NCBI RefSeq assembly: GCF_040954835.1
Contig: NC_090706.1
Coordinates: 38,263,148-38,327,147, forward strand
Reading direction: 5' to 3'
Length of the DNA stretch: 64,000 bases
Source of the DNA: Lepisosteus oculatus
Taxonomy: Eukaryota > Chordata > Actinopteri > Semionotiformes > Lepisosteidae
Of the stretch, positions 10,560 to 21,844 are shown piece by piece. The translations under genes were made by a program, and so were the position numbers. The notes under the pieces were generated by a model. The model worked only from the letters and a program-made list of their open reading frames with translations. It was not told the origin of the DNA and made no database searches. How positions within the stretch are numbered: position 1 is the first letter of the stretch; the number at the start of each line of letters is the position of its first letter.

Positions 10560-13500
10560 TGAACGCTGCACACACGCCAGCAGGCCCGGTCCTTTCTCTT
10601 GCACAACATCCCCTTTTCGACCGCAAGTTCAGCAGATCAGGAGCAGATCTGAATCAAGCTACCCATGCTCTCAAAACTGACCCGCGTTTTCGAAATGACA
10701 CGATTTCCAAAGGGTCACCTAGATTCTGAACATCAGAACGAGAAAAGTGCAGACAGAAACAACCTGCCCTGCTTCTGGAGTTATAAACGTATATGCAACT
10801 TCTATACAGATATACGGGATCAGCATACGTGTTCAAGTTTATCATCATCTGGGAGAAATCAATTGAATAGATGATAAACAATTACTTTGTCATACAGATA
10901 AGGTAAAACTTTGAAGCACACTTGTTCTGTTGATTATATTTTGCATAAGAGAGACTGATAAAAAACAAGTCAACTTGTGTAATTCATAAAACGGCACATA
11001 AAGGTTCATTGAAATAATTCATTGTAATATTAAGAGAGACTGTTCTTTCCAGGACTTCCAGAGCATAGAAATGGCCATACTCCATACTCCTTAGGCTTAA
11101 TTGAACTATAATAAGCCTTCAGACACGCACACCTGATTTTTGTTCTCTGGAGTGCACTAGGGAAATCTGGGCGAGTCACCTTGTTCAAGTTTAAAGACTT
11201 AAGTAAAACAAGGAAATTTTACAGAATATGATGCTTCGACATAAAACGCATGATTGAAATTGATCAAAAGAGAAACCAAAACAATATTACAGAAATGCAT
11301 GATGCATCTCATGATTCATAGTTTGCACAATTTTACAGGGTCAAGGTCTGGTCACTCACTTGGTAAAACTACACTTTGTTATAGATTTCCCTTTTCTGAA
11401 TTCAGCCTTGTGTCTAGTAAATAAATTACTTTACCCAGAAGAAACCTAGGACAATGCGGAAACTGTTCTGCATAGTAATGGACAGGCCACAAAGATTGTA
11501 GATAAAACAGTAATTCACAGAGCTATTTTGTTTAAGGACAGTAAAGAATTTTATTGAATTTCATTTTATGCAATAATAGTACCAGGGAAAAGCATATAAA
11601 ACAGAAGAGCATGAAGGAGAGTTCAAAGTCATGTTACAGTACACAATTGTGGAGATTATATAATAAATTCTGTATGTTGTACACAATGGTACTTCATGTC
11701 TTAGATTAAGGTACAAGAGGGGACTCTATAAATGCGAGACACTCTGGAATAAGACTAACATAGTGGAGAGCAGAAAAGGGATTCCACTAGAATTGCTAGG
11801 TTATTTATTTCTCTACTTTAAGATCCTTGCTTAAACCGATGAGGAAATTGCTTTTACTCAAATTAACGCTTTTTTGTCCCTGTAAACTGACCACTTACAA
11901 ATGCCCTTAACATGTTTTGCATAAGGACTGAAATGGCACACCTTCAGCGCTGAGGCCTATTATTTCCAATGGCTTGGGTGTGGCTGATACTTGGATTCCT
12001 TTTAATACAAGGATGAGGCAATGGAAAATTTCATTATAGGCTCTTTTCCTCACCTCATACGTGTTGTGTGCCGATGATTATGGCTCTCAGCTTTTGGTTG
12101 CCTACGTCAAGCCTTTGGCCTCAGCTTTTTAGCGCCTTATCCTGCATTAGCGCCTTCCTAATCTGGCTCCGTGGATAAGGCCACTTGGAGCTCCAGCACG
12201 CTGACGTCACAGTCTACAGGAGCTCCCATTGGCTGCAGGGCTTCAGTGTTGCTCATTGTCTGGGTTCTGAAAGGTCTCCAGGTTTTGTCGGTCATACTGT
12301 AGCTATTGCTGACTTTGACCGAATGAGCAACATAGCACGTGCCCAGTTCACAAAACTGTAGCCTGAATGCTTGGGGATGACCCTGGTTCATGCTGGTTCA
12401 CTCATATAGGTTCTTTAGCACAGTAGGGAATAAGAGGACTGGTTTTAATAATGATGTGAGCTATAAACAAACAGCCTTCTAAGAACAGGGAATATTTTGC
12501 TTGGTCCATTACCGATTATTAAATAATAATTAACGCTAGAGCTTTAAGATCTAGAAACTGCTGCTTTCTTTCACAGCTCTTTTTTTCCTAACTGGCTACA
12601 GTAAGTTGTTGGATCTTTGCAAGTCTGATCGGAAGAGGTCTCAGATCACTTCTTGTAGTGTAGTCTTACTCAAATAACTAAGTCCTGCACTTTTAACCAT
12701 TTCAAAGATAAAAAGAAAATGGGGGAGAGCAGAATATCATGACAAAAAGATTGAAGGAAAAATTGAAATTATTTCTTGCAAATTTACAAGGTTCTTTATT
12801 TTATTTTTTTCGAGCCTAAAGGAGATAGCTTCAAACTTTCTAACACCTCTTAACAAGGTGCAACCTGGGTAACACATCATATCAAGAGGACAGTCATTTT
12901 GATTTCATGGAGAACAGGGAAGAAGAACAGACTGTGACTTAAATCTCACTTAATATTAGTTCCACTGGAAATGATGTATTACTTCATATGTAGTTAAAGA
13001 TATGGACATTTACTGTAACGTTTACTCTGCTGTCAACTATGAATGTCTAGAAATATGCCTTTGTTTGGAACAAAGCAGTTTCCATAGTGTTTAAGTTCTT
13101 GTTCTGTAAGATGAAAACAGCTCTATAAAACTACGCTTATTCTCCGGGCTCCGTGTGGTTCCCACACGGACAGCAGAGGCATCCGTTGCGTGATGGAGAC
13201 AATTGCCGTTATCTTACAGACCTGGTAACTCTAGAAGGCTGAGGGCGCTGAGTAATTTCCTGCCTAGCTCTGCTGACTATAAAGGTCATCGTTAGCACAC
13301 TCGATTCACTGGAAGGCCTTCGCTTGAGAATGTGACAGACCATTTTTAATGACAGGGAAGCAGCTTCCTAGGCCTCGAAATGACAGGGAGACAGACAGCG
13401 TGGAAGCACAGTGCTGAAAGGATCATTATTTCGGCTGATTTTAACTACATTACCTTTCACAAACCAGTGATACACTGGCTAGAACACCCCCTGGAAATCA

Positions 13501-13930
13501 CAGGTCATCTGGCTCTGACTCTCCCGTGTATCTCTTTGAAGATTCCTTTCTGATGAACGAAAGCCGTTTCAGCCATAATAAAGAGTAAACCCATGTGTTC
13601 GCATCTTAATGGGATTTTAAAAACCGGCATTATTTTCCAAATTACTACAACCCCTACTGCTATGCTCCAGTTGCAAGCTTGTCATTTTAAACGAGACTTA
13701 GACGTACAGTGTACTGTATACTGTATATTTCTCTCCTGGGAAATAGCTGAAAATCAACTTGACAGTGTGATTCAAAATTTCTTGTGTCTCATTTCGGGCA
13801 ACTATCATTCAGACAATCTGTGGGATATTTCTTTGTTACTTTGCTGCCCGATGCCTTAATCTGTGCACGACAGCCGAAAGAGTTGAAGTGGCATTTTTGA
13901 AGTCATGTCATTTACCAAACAGCTTTATGC
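10560..13930. other. AT-rich non-coding stretch
   Basis: No coding exon or recognisable mobile element. The part around 12100-12400 is less AT-rich and looks single-copy, but its frames carry no domain or splice evidence. Confidence 0.5.
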
Positions 13931-13957
13931 CATACGGTGTTGTGGGAAACAGCGAAC

Positions 13958-14175
13958 GCAAGGCAGGGTACACCCTGGATGTGGCACCAGTCCATCGCAG
14001 GGCCAGTGCCGGCCCATCATACATGGGGACAATTTGGAGCCCACGGTAAAGGCCGAGGAGGGAAATTTGGTCCAGAAACCGGGATAACTCCCTACTCTTA
14101 TCGAGAACCCTGGGATCTTTGATGACCACTGAGAGTTAGGACCTCGGTTTAAACGTCTCATCCAAAAGACGGCGT
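13958..14175 (-). mobile_element. Mosaic of two SINE fragments
   Basis: Bases 13958-14004 (AAGGCAGGGTACACCCTGG and the following CCAGTCCATCGCAGGG) match the family at 38790-39067. Bases about 14043-14175 (CCCTACTC, CTGGGAT, AGGACCTCGGTTT, CGTCTCATCC, GACGGCG in order) match the body of the SINE at 22437-23006. Either one element inserted into the other or a composite family exists. Both are degraded. Confidence 0.7.
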
Positions 14176-14179
14176 TTTT

Positions 14180-16150
14180 TAAGCGAATACTTAAAAGCAC
14201 TCTGAGCACAAGCGGGCTGACATCATTTGAACACAGACCCAGTGAAATACAGGAGTATTACATTTCCTTTTACTGCCCCGTGGCTTCGCTCCAGCCCTCA
14301 CAGGGCTCCCTCTGTCCCTGCACTTGCCTCACAGGGAGCCAACACAAAGGCTCCAGAGGGATTAGAGGGAAAAGGGGCAGCAGAGCCTTTCAGATCGCAG
14401 ACTTAAAATGAAAGATTGGGAAGTGCTGTCCACGCGCCATCTCAGTCCAGCCAGCTCCCGGGTGGGCCCGCGCTTCGGATTGTTAATGCCAGTGGCCGGA
14501 CTTGAACGCGCCGCGCGCCGCTCAGAAACACGAACGAAGCACATCGAATCACACGCAGGAGGTCATGCCCGATGGCCGAGGCGGGGTCTCTCTCCAGTCG
14601 GCACACACCGAAGCACATGAGAGTGCTGCCATGTGTTGGAATAAGCCAGGGAATCTGCTCTTCAGGATGACCTCTCGCTGGGCTGAATCGCAGCTGTGTC
14701 TCTCACACGGCCATTTCTTTTTCTGGAAGCTTCTCAGGCCGTGCCAAGGCAGCAAGAAATTATTATTATTATAATTAATTATTATAAGACATTATACCCC
14801 CCAGTGACCCCTTAGAGCCAAAGTAACATCTCCTGGACTCAAGAAAATCATCGCTGCTTATAAACTGTGAAACGTGGTCTCTCTTGAGAGCCAGCCAACA
14901 CTGTGTAAGACTGCACTTAAGTCTGGACCGTCCCCCACACCAAACCAGCAGAGCTTGCAGACACGGACTGGTGCATACCTGGGCTTCAGAGAAATTCGAT
15001 CTCTGCGCTCCCAGCTACAAATAGATCAACACTTCCTGCCATGCAGCATCAGGGGCTCTGAGGCTGGTGATTCCCCCGTGAAAGTTTAAAAGTATGCCGA
15101 CCAAACCAGGCAAACGTTGAAAAATCGGTCTTTCCTCTTTCCTGAGCTTGTTCCTAACAGGCAAGAGGCTACCTCACATCCTTGGCAGAGACACTGGGAC
15201 TTGTTTTAAATTCAGAATAAACAGTGGAAACTCTGTTTCTCCTTCTCTTTTTTTTTCATTTTGAGAACTTCTACCTCTTGTCTTGTTGAGACACTACTGT
15301 AATACGCCCAGAACTGATACAGACACACTCACCACAATGCATCTGTGGCTGTTCACATGATGAATTCACAGTGGAGATTAGTGAGCATGGGATTGTGTTA
15401 TTACAAGGTGTACTAAGCTTTCAGACAACAATACAATGCACAGACCTGACAAAACAGCTTTGTCGTGGTTTGCAGTTTTCAACCTTGGAGTATCATAGCT
15501 TTCCTGAAGATGACTAATTCCTTTTTTTAACTGTCCACACTGCACAGGCTTCAGTCAACGATAAACCAGAAGCATTTCCACTGCACTTTGCACAACAGCT
15601 GAATCAGAGCAGGACCAGCGTTCCTCATGTCCTGTCTTAACACAAGGCCAAGACAATGGCATGAAAATGTGATTGAGTAACATCACTTTTTACAGGCAGG
15701 ATGTTCTTTCTTTGTATAATAAACAGTAGGCTCTATATTCAGTTAACTGCTTTACAACTGAACAAGATTTCTAGGGAACAAGCAAAACATGTATTAGAGA
15801 TGGGATTTAGATAAGTACTGCCTGTTAGCTGTTGCTGATAACGTTATCTGATATTAAAGAGAAAAATGTACATAGTGCCTCAGCGTTTATGGGATTCTAA
15901 GCTTTTAGCAGGACGAACTTTTATTGAGGTCAAGGGGTTCTGGGGTTTGTCACCCGAAGCAAAAAACAGTCTTGAAGAAAGCCGTGATCACGGGGCTGGT
16001 TTTTAAACTGTTAAAACGTGAGGCAGGCACGAAAGGGCGAGCATAACCCACTAGCGGATGCAGATTTCTATGTATATCCATTGATTTAGCAGGGCATAGC
16101 ATTATTATACTATTTTGCCAGAGTTAAAGTTAAAATAGCACGATTTCACC
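14180..16150. other. Non-coding, with an AT-rich simple stretch
   Basis: No gene seen. An ATT/TAA-rich low-complexity run lies at 14758-14787. The GC-rich patch 14440-14620 has a short B-box-like sequence on the minus strand but no convincing tRNA fold. Confidence 0.5.
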
Positions 16151-16159
16151 CGCTCTTAA

Positions 16160-16400
16160 GCAACTCTCGCGGCTGGGTACAACATCCAATCTCACTGCCT
16201 TCACGCCGCCTGACCCTCGCAGCGGTCGAGGGTGACGTACAGAGCCGGCCAAGGACATTCCTGAAATATCTGAACCTCAGATTTGCACGTGTCTCCTGGC
16301 GGCGGCTCGCCTCCGGAGGCGGCGCCTCGGCGGTGCCGGCGGATGCAATTTGTCAAAGGCAGCCTCCGTTCCTTTGCTGTTAACGACAGTCGTGAAAACG
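16160..16400. promoter_or_regulatory. Small CpG island
   Basis: By eye about 20 CpG in some 220 bp, in contrast with CpG-poor flanks, including a perfect 12-bp palindrome GCCTCCGGAGGC (16309-16320) and a CRE-like TGACGTAC near 16232. In fish genomes such islands mark promoters or enhancers. No exon with a plausible start and donor was found next to it on either strand; the minus frame 16201-16473 has no recognisable domain. Confidence 0.4.
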
Positions 16401-16409
16401 ATTTCTGGA

Positions 16410-17060
16410 TAACAGGACCAAAACGTTTACCTTGCAGATGAGATAACTCCTGCCTTTTAACTTGTCTCTTCACCCTAAATTATCTTAAAATCAAATACTG
16501 CACCGCTAGCAAGAGTCCGCTACCACCATTACACCTAATAAGAAGAATATGTGAATAATAACATCATTAGAAATATTTCGCAGCCAGCATAAGCAATATA
16601 GAAAAGTTTTCATTTTTTTTCCAGATGGAATTGTATGCTGACAGGCTGAATGGGCACGATCAATCCCTACTTCTGCCGGAGAGCAATGTCAGGGATTACA
16701 GAGAATATTACTGTACCGTTAAGAAATCGTGTCCTACTCCATATTCGGATAGGCGGCTTAATTGGGGAAGCTGGAGAACAAAAGAGATAGTAAACCTGCT
16801 TATATGTGTCCTAGTAGCTCACTGACCTAACAGCTCCAATAAGGCCACCTCACTGAGATACAGTAGCTTCCACAAACACCCTGCCTCTATGAAAGCAGCA
16901 AACTGTGTTTTACAGTAATGTTAGTCTTGGGCAGGTAGCTAAGTACCATATGAACTGCAGGCAATTATATTTCTATTAATATCCACTTGTGTTCTGATCC
17001 ACACAAGTCATTAGTAGCTGGTGAATGATGAAGTCATACAGTCTAGTAGTATATAGCTCA
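16410..17060. other. AT-rich non-coding stretch
   Basis: Nothing recognised apart from a short frame at 16625-16825 without domain or splice support. Confidence 0.5.
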
Positions 17061-17065
17061 AGTAG

Positions 17066-17173
17066 GGAGCTGCGTCAGCATGCGCAGGCTGCAAAGGAAC
17101 AAGTAAAGATGTATTCCATGCTGAAAAGAGAAGAAAAGAAACACAAGTTTAGGCTGTGGAGCCTTCTTCAGGT
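17066..17173 (+). repeat. Repeat family P, copy 1
   Basis: It shares with 21604-21690 the ordered blocks GGAACAAGT, ATTCCA-ctgaaaagagaa, and GGCTGTGGAGCCTTCTTCAG. The CGTTTCGG block is here mutated to GTTTAGG. Upstream it carries GCGTCAGCATGCGCAGGCTGC. The GGCT/AGCC hairpin is intact. Family class is not certain; see the finding on the ribozyme-like core. Confidence 0.7.
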
Positions 17174-17831
17174 ATAGTTTAGTATATACTGTAGTCAGTA
17201 GAATGGTCAATCTACTGTACATGTTTTGGTTGATCTAACATCCATTACAAATATTTCTAGAGGTGGCAAAACTGAGCATTGGATTCTAGAAACTTTGCAG
17301 ATTTTGAAACAGGGGGCTTGATTTAAATACACAATTGGGAGTTTCCATTCAGTAATTTATTTTTTTGTAAATGATAACCATTTACTTTAAAATGTCTTAT
17401 TCCTTTATCATTTCACTGCGAAATGCATCTTGGTATTTGAATAATGTAAAAGTACAGTAGTTTTAAAGAATCACATTATTCTTCCTTACTGTTTGCTGTT
17501 TATTACTACAACAGATAAATTCCCTATAAATCAACACAGTATAAGCTGTGAATCAAGCAGGAGCTTACAGATTTATGTCCAGTTTTATCCGTTTACTATG
17601 TTTGGATCTTATATAAATGAACACTCTTAATATGTTCTCTAATATTTTTTTATATTTGACATTCAATAAGCAAAGTATTAAATTAAGTAACATAAATACT
17701 GTAAAGGGGCTGAGGATGACTAGTTCATTTCGCTCTGTGGCCATCTACTTTAACCACGCACGCAGATGTGGCCTTCATCTTGAGCAGACATGTTCTTCGG
17801 AAGTGGTGCAAGCAGGGACCTGAGTCCGTGA

Positions 17832-17925
17832 GCAGGCTGCAGAAGAACAAGATGAGCTCAATTCCTCGCTGAAAAGCAGAAAAACAAAAAAACGCAATAT
17901 TTCAGCAATATTGATCCTCCTTCAT
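17832..17925 (+). repeat. Repeat family P, copy 2 (diverged)
   Basis: GCAGGCTGCAGAAGAACAAG, then ATTCCTCGCTGAAAAG, then a degraded core in which the hairpin and CTTCTTCAG block have lost most identity. Same orientation as copy 1, 760 bp away. It is followed at 17967-18000 by a short tandem array of about 9 bp period (AATGTATGT). Confidence 0.5.
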
Positions 17926-17999
17926 ACTTCTTTTCACTACCTCACACACTTGAGGAAGGCAGCGGAAATGTATGTAATGTATGTAATGTAAGAAATGTA

Positions 18000-19380
18000 T
18001 TCTTTCAACTGTTCAACATGGCAATACGTTCTTCATTCTCAGCATGGTGTTTTTGACTACAGGAAACAGATGATGTCCAGGTTTGATTCCATTTTTTACA
18101 CACGAAGCAACTAAAAAACCAGCACTGACCTGTACATGTTTATGATCAAGCCAGGTTACAAAGGTAAATCCAAAACCTCACTTACAAAATCTGGAATTTA
18201 CAATGACAGTAAACCAACTGGCCAAAATGCAAAAAAAAATAAGAAAAAAGATCAGTTTCCATTTTCAGTGTTCGTCTTCACACAGCTACTGACAGACGTA
18301 TCAAAGGCTCTTTTCAGTCAAGGAATTTCATGCCATATTGCACTTCTGACTTCAGTACAATCCTTGCTGTACATGAAATACCATGTGTTCTGCAGCCCCC
18401 CTGCCTGTGATATACACACTCTGTCTTGTGATGGAGTTCGTGATATATGAAGTGAACCTTTCTAGGCAGGCTGGGGCAAGCTGCAGGCATGAAAATACAA
18501 TTAGACTATTTGCATTGAGTTAAGGGAAGGAAACTCAAATCCTTCCTTTATTTGGAATGGAAATCAGAATTTGCCTCGAGCACGCAGAAGCAGGAATTAA
18601 GTGTGATCTGAATTACTGCCAGATGTTTTGTACAATGGCAAGTCTGTGCTGCCTGAGTATTGCCACTCCCACTGAAGGTATTTCTTGAAGTTTATACAAA
18701 TGTGCTTTTTTGTATGTGTGGGGATGTGGAATTTTAAAACAGTTACTCCCTCTGGTTTCCACGGGCATTGCAAAAAGAAATAAATCAGGTTGAGTCTGAA
18801 TGTGCCTTTAAATGTGTTTTAATCTTCTCTTTTATTCATATATTTTTATTAGCCTTTGGGACAAACCATATATATATATACACACACAGCATAAACAGAC
18901 AAAATATTTTTTTAAACTAGTTTTGGGTCTAATCATGCACTTGAATTAAAAACTCCAAAATGTGGAAGAAATTAAGAAAAATATAGGATATACACTTAAG
19001 AAGTTTAAATAATATGAAGGTACTATTGAGGAGTTTTTTTAAGGGAGGGTAAAAGGTGATTAAATATCATCCTGCAGTATAAGGGTCTCATCCATCAACC
19101 AGGAGCTGAAGGATTCTAGTTCATGTTCTAGTTCACTCTGCCCCAGTTGCTCCACTATGCCCAGTTGTACAAATACATGTCAGGATTGCTGGTGGGTCAG
19201 TCTGTGATGGACCAGAGTCCCATTCAAGGTGGACTCTCAGTCTGTTAAACATGTGTACGATGAGCCTCTAGGCCCAGAATAGAGCCTTCTGCAACTTGAA
19301 AAGGATGTCTTCTAATGTGCTCGTGAACTTTTACTTGAATACCTCTTTTGTCATCTTCACGTATTTAAATACTTGGCTTC
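18000..19380. other. Non-coding, with a TA/CA microsatellite
   Basis: A (TA)n(CA)n run lies at 18869-18888. Around 19100-19300 the order of blocks resembles a very old SINE, too diverged to assign. The 104-codon frame 18136-18450 lacks any domain. Confidence 0.45.
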
Positions 19381-19828
19381 TCTACACTTTTCACTTATTT
19401 AAATTTGTTTACAGCGGTTAGCTGTTGACGGACAGCAAGGTGACCTGTTTACTTTCCTGTGGTCGGCGAAGGAAAGACGGCGGACCTCAAGACAGCCAAT
19501 TCACGTCCAACAGCAGCAGCGGACCTGTTGCAATAAACACTATATACCCTATCCACCACTGAGAAAATAACGCGCTCTGCCAGGGGTTATACATAGATGA
19601 GGAACAATACCGCGTGTTTTTTTAATTTACGCACTCTCCAGATGGTTGGAAACGCTGCGACTCTGTTGTTGTTATTGTTTTTTTATTTACGTTATGTTAC
19701 TTTAGATGAGAGAAGCGTGATCTTCTACAAACACTTTCCACGATGCAATATCCCGGGGTTTGATGCCTTCGCCTGACGTAAGGAGAGGACGCTGAACCGG
19801 GCAGCGGTGCTGGAGATGTGCTGTCCGC

Positions 19829-19842
19829 GTTGCCCAGGCAAC
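19829..19842 (+). promoter_or_regulatory. Perfect X-box (RFX binding motif) in a CpG-rich stretch
   Basis: GTTGCCCAGGCAAC is an exact palindromic match to GTNRCC-N2-RGYAAC. RFX factors bind this motif in promoters of ciliary genes. It sits in a CpG-rich stretch (about 19740-19920) with a CRE-like TGACGTAA near 19776, 85 bp before a possible coding start at 19927. A 12-bp palindrome ATTTCCGGAAAT (two back-to-back ETS cores) lies at 20169-20180. Confidence 0.5.
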
Positions 19843-19926
19843 AGCGCCAACAAAACAGTGCGCTCCGGCAGGCAGGGGAATGCGCAATCTAAGCACTGCT
19901 ACCGCAACGAAGCAGAGATAGCCAAT

Positions 19927-20043
19927 ATGAGCTGTCAAATATCTGTCAGCTGGTTAAAAATAAACAGAAAACACGCACACTACATACAGAAAGGGGGTGA
20001 TAAAACGGATGTGCAGTTTATAGAAGCCGGGCAAATACTGCAG
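19927..20043 (+). CDS. Possible first coding exon of an unrecognised gene
   Basis: ATG at 19927 has A at -3 and opens a 39-codon frame beginning MSCQISVSWLKINRK and ending IEAGQILQ at a consensus donor CAG|GTCAGT (phase 0). The upstream CpG-rich stretch and X-box argue for a real promoter, perhaps of a cilium-related gene, but I do not recognise the peptide and found no second exon. It could equally be a non-coding RNA first exon or chance. Confidence 0.25.
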
Positions 20044-20044
20044 G

Positions 20045-21410
20045 TCAGTATTATCTGATACTTTGTTAAGTGGTAAATTAAAACGAGTGTTAAATAATAT
20101 TTAAAAACTGGTTACGGTTGGTTGCTTTTTTTTTTTGTTCATGTTTTGTACAGTACCGCCGCAATTACATTTCCGGAAATCAAACTTCCAACAAGTACTT
20201 CTGTGCGGGACTTAGCAGCAACAGGGCAGGGAAACAATAAGCTCCTTACCTTGTTTAATTGCTGTATTTTCGTAACGCTGGCAGACATTACATCAAGGCC
20301 GGCTTTCAAAATGACCCAGTGCAATCCTTTGTGTGTGGGAACGGGAAAAAACTAACGTGTTGTGGCATAAACCCATTATCTTTCACCTTACGCACTGTGA
20401 TGGGTGTTGACTATTGCTACTGACTTCCAACACATCTAAAACATGTTTTAATCAATCTGCATTTCGTTTTTTTTTTTAAGTCTAGCTTCCGAGCGACGTC
20501 AGGACTCGTGGGAACGACCTTCTTTTTAAAGACCTGTTTTGTTTGTGGGGGTTATTTGTGATATAAAACCTCCTGTAAGTTCTCCATGCCCACAGGTTTT
20601 AAAATCGTGAGCCGCTGTAAAATGGGGTATTATTGGCATATATTCTTAACTGGTTCCCTCAGCAAGATACATTTACATTTCCTATCACTTACTTAACAAA
20701 TGACGTACACTTAATGGGGAAGCGATTACCTCACCTAGTAAAATACGATGTCAGCATTTCTTAACGGTATCCGATTAGTCAGAGCAGTCAGATTTTGTCT
20801 GCTAGAGTGGCTGGAAATGCTTGATTTCCACATTTTAACATGTTTTGGTTAAACAGAATGTCCTCCGAATGCTGCAATAATGTCTGGGAAATCATCACCA
20901 CCGATGAGAAAGCCCATTGTCTCTGATACGGCCATGGCTTAAAACTAGACTTTGAAAATCCTGGTGAGCTGGACATGACAGTTCCTTTAGGAACGGCCAA
21001 GTGTGTCTCAGATCGTACCACACACCAAAGGGAATCAGGACTGTACGTGCCCTCCTCAGTCATCAAACAGGAACCTCTGGGACATGACACAGATCTTCAG
21101 CTTCTCCCACTGACTCCCTGTGTTAGAAACAAGTTGTCCAACAGAATCTTACAGCGCACACAGACTAACCACTTTTCTGCGCTGTGTAAGGAACTCTGGT
21201 GCCCTGAAGTCTTAATCCCGCACATTCTAGGCCATTGTTACAGAAGGGTCAAAAATGAATAAGATCTTTCTGAACATCCTAAAGAAACTGAACTTCTTTC
21301 ATAGTCCTTTGTTAAAGACTTGATCAGTGTTTTTATCCCTCCTGAGATATATGGTCTGTTTCAACTCCTACTTTCTGCTAAAAGATTCACTGTATCTTCG
21401 ATGGGACTAT
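20045..21410. other. Non-coding stretch with one untypical frame
   Basis: Mostly AT-rich. The plus frame 20975-21262 reads PSSVIKQEPLG, reminiscent of the acidic linker of fish zinc-finger proteins, but no zinc finger or splice site accompanies it, so no gene is called. Confidence 0.4.
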
Positions 21411-21479
21411 TTCTTTTTGTGTCAGGCTAGTTAATTAACAAAACACATTTGCACTCAAAAGAGCTATCTGGGTGAAGGT

Positions 21480-21580
21480 CATTGCTGCAAGGCGTCACAA
21501 CCATCTTCTAGAGAGGATTTGAACCCACAACCCTCAGCTCTGGAGTATACAGACTTAACTCACTACCTCACCGCTGACAG
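21480..21580 (-). mobile_element. tRNA-derived SINE head
   Basis: Read on the minus strand: GCGGTGAGGTAGTGAGTTAAG (A-box region), then GTTGTGGGTTCAAATCC (a B-box match). The downstream body is degraded. The acceptor-stem halves do not pair, so it is not a functional tRNA gene. Confidence 0.55.
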
Positions 21581-21603
21581 CACTGCGATCATATTTTATT
21601 TGT

Positions 21604-21722
21604 AAAGGAACAAGTTAAGGTTTATTCCAGACTGAAAAGAGAAGGAAGACAACACAACGTTTCGGCTGTGGAGCCTTCTTCAGTTGTAAGAAAGACAGGG
21701 CAATCAGCAAAGATAATATAGC
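21604..21722 (+). repeat. Repeat family P, copy 3, left arm of an imperfect inverted repeat
   Basis: The best copy of the family: AGGAACAAG, ATTCCAGACTGAAAAGAGAA, AACGTTTCGGCTGTGGAGCC, TTCTTCAG. The segment 21664-21675 forms a perfect GGCT-GTGG-AGCC hairpin. The arm pairs with 21766-21840 on the opposite strand across a 43-bp spacer. Confidence 0.7.
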
Positions 21723-21765
21723 TTGGCTCCCGCCTCCTCCTCTCTCCTGGCCTTTGTTTCCCCAT

Positions 21766-21840
21766 GCTGTATTATCTTTCCCGACTGCCCTCTCTTTCTT
21801 ACACCTTTTCAGCAGGGAATAAACCTTTACCTGTTCCTTT
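21766..21840 (-). repeat. Right arm of the inverted repeat (family P without its core)
   Basis: Matches the reverse complement of 21604-21722 in the blocks ATTATCTTT, GACTGCCC, TCTTTCTTACA, CTTTTCAG, GGAATAAACCTTTACCTGTTCCTTT, but lacks about 46 bp that include the GGCT/AGCC hairpin. It abuts LINE sequence on its right. Confidence 0.65.
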
Positions 21841-21844
21841 GCGA

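Noticed and set aside
14440-14620. B-box-like sequence in a GC-rich patch, possible tRNA gene
   Set aside because: No A box at the right spacing and no cloverleaf; at most a SINE scrap.
17941-17970. TTGAGGAAGGCAGCGGAAA as a hammerhead core on the + strand
   Set aside because: The first base of the core is wrong, the stem II is too short and it is not part of a repeated family here.
20975-21262. Frame containing VIKQEPLG, like zinc-finger protein linkers
   Set aside because: No zinc-finger, start context or donor nearby; match too short.
21480-21580. Possible genuine tRNA gene
   Set aside because: A and B boxes are present but acceptor and anticodon stems do not pair; better explained as a SINE head.
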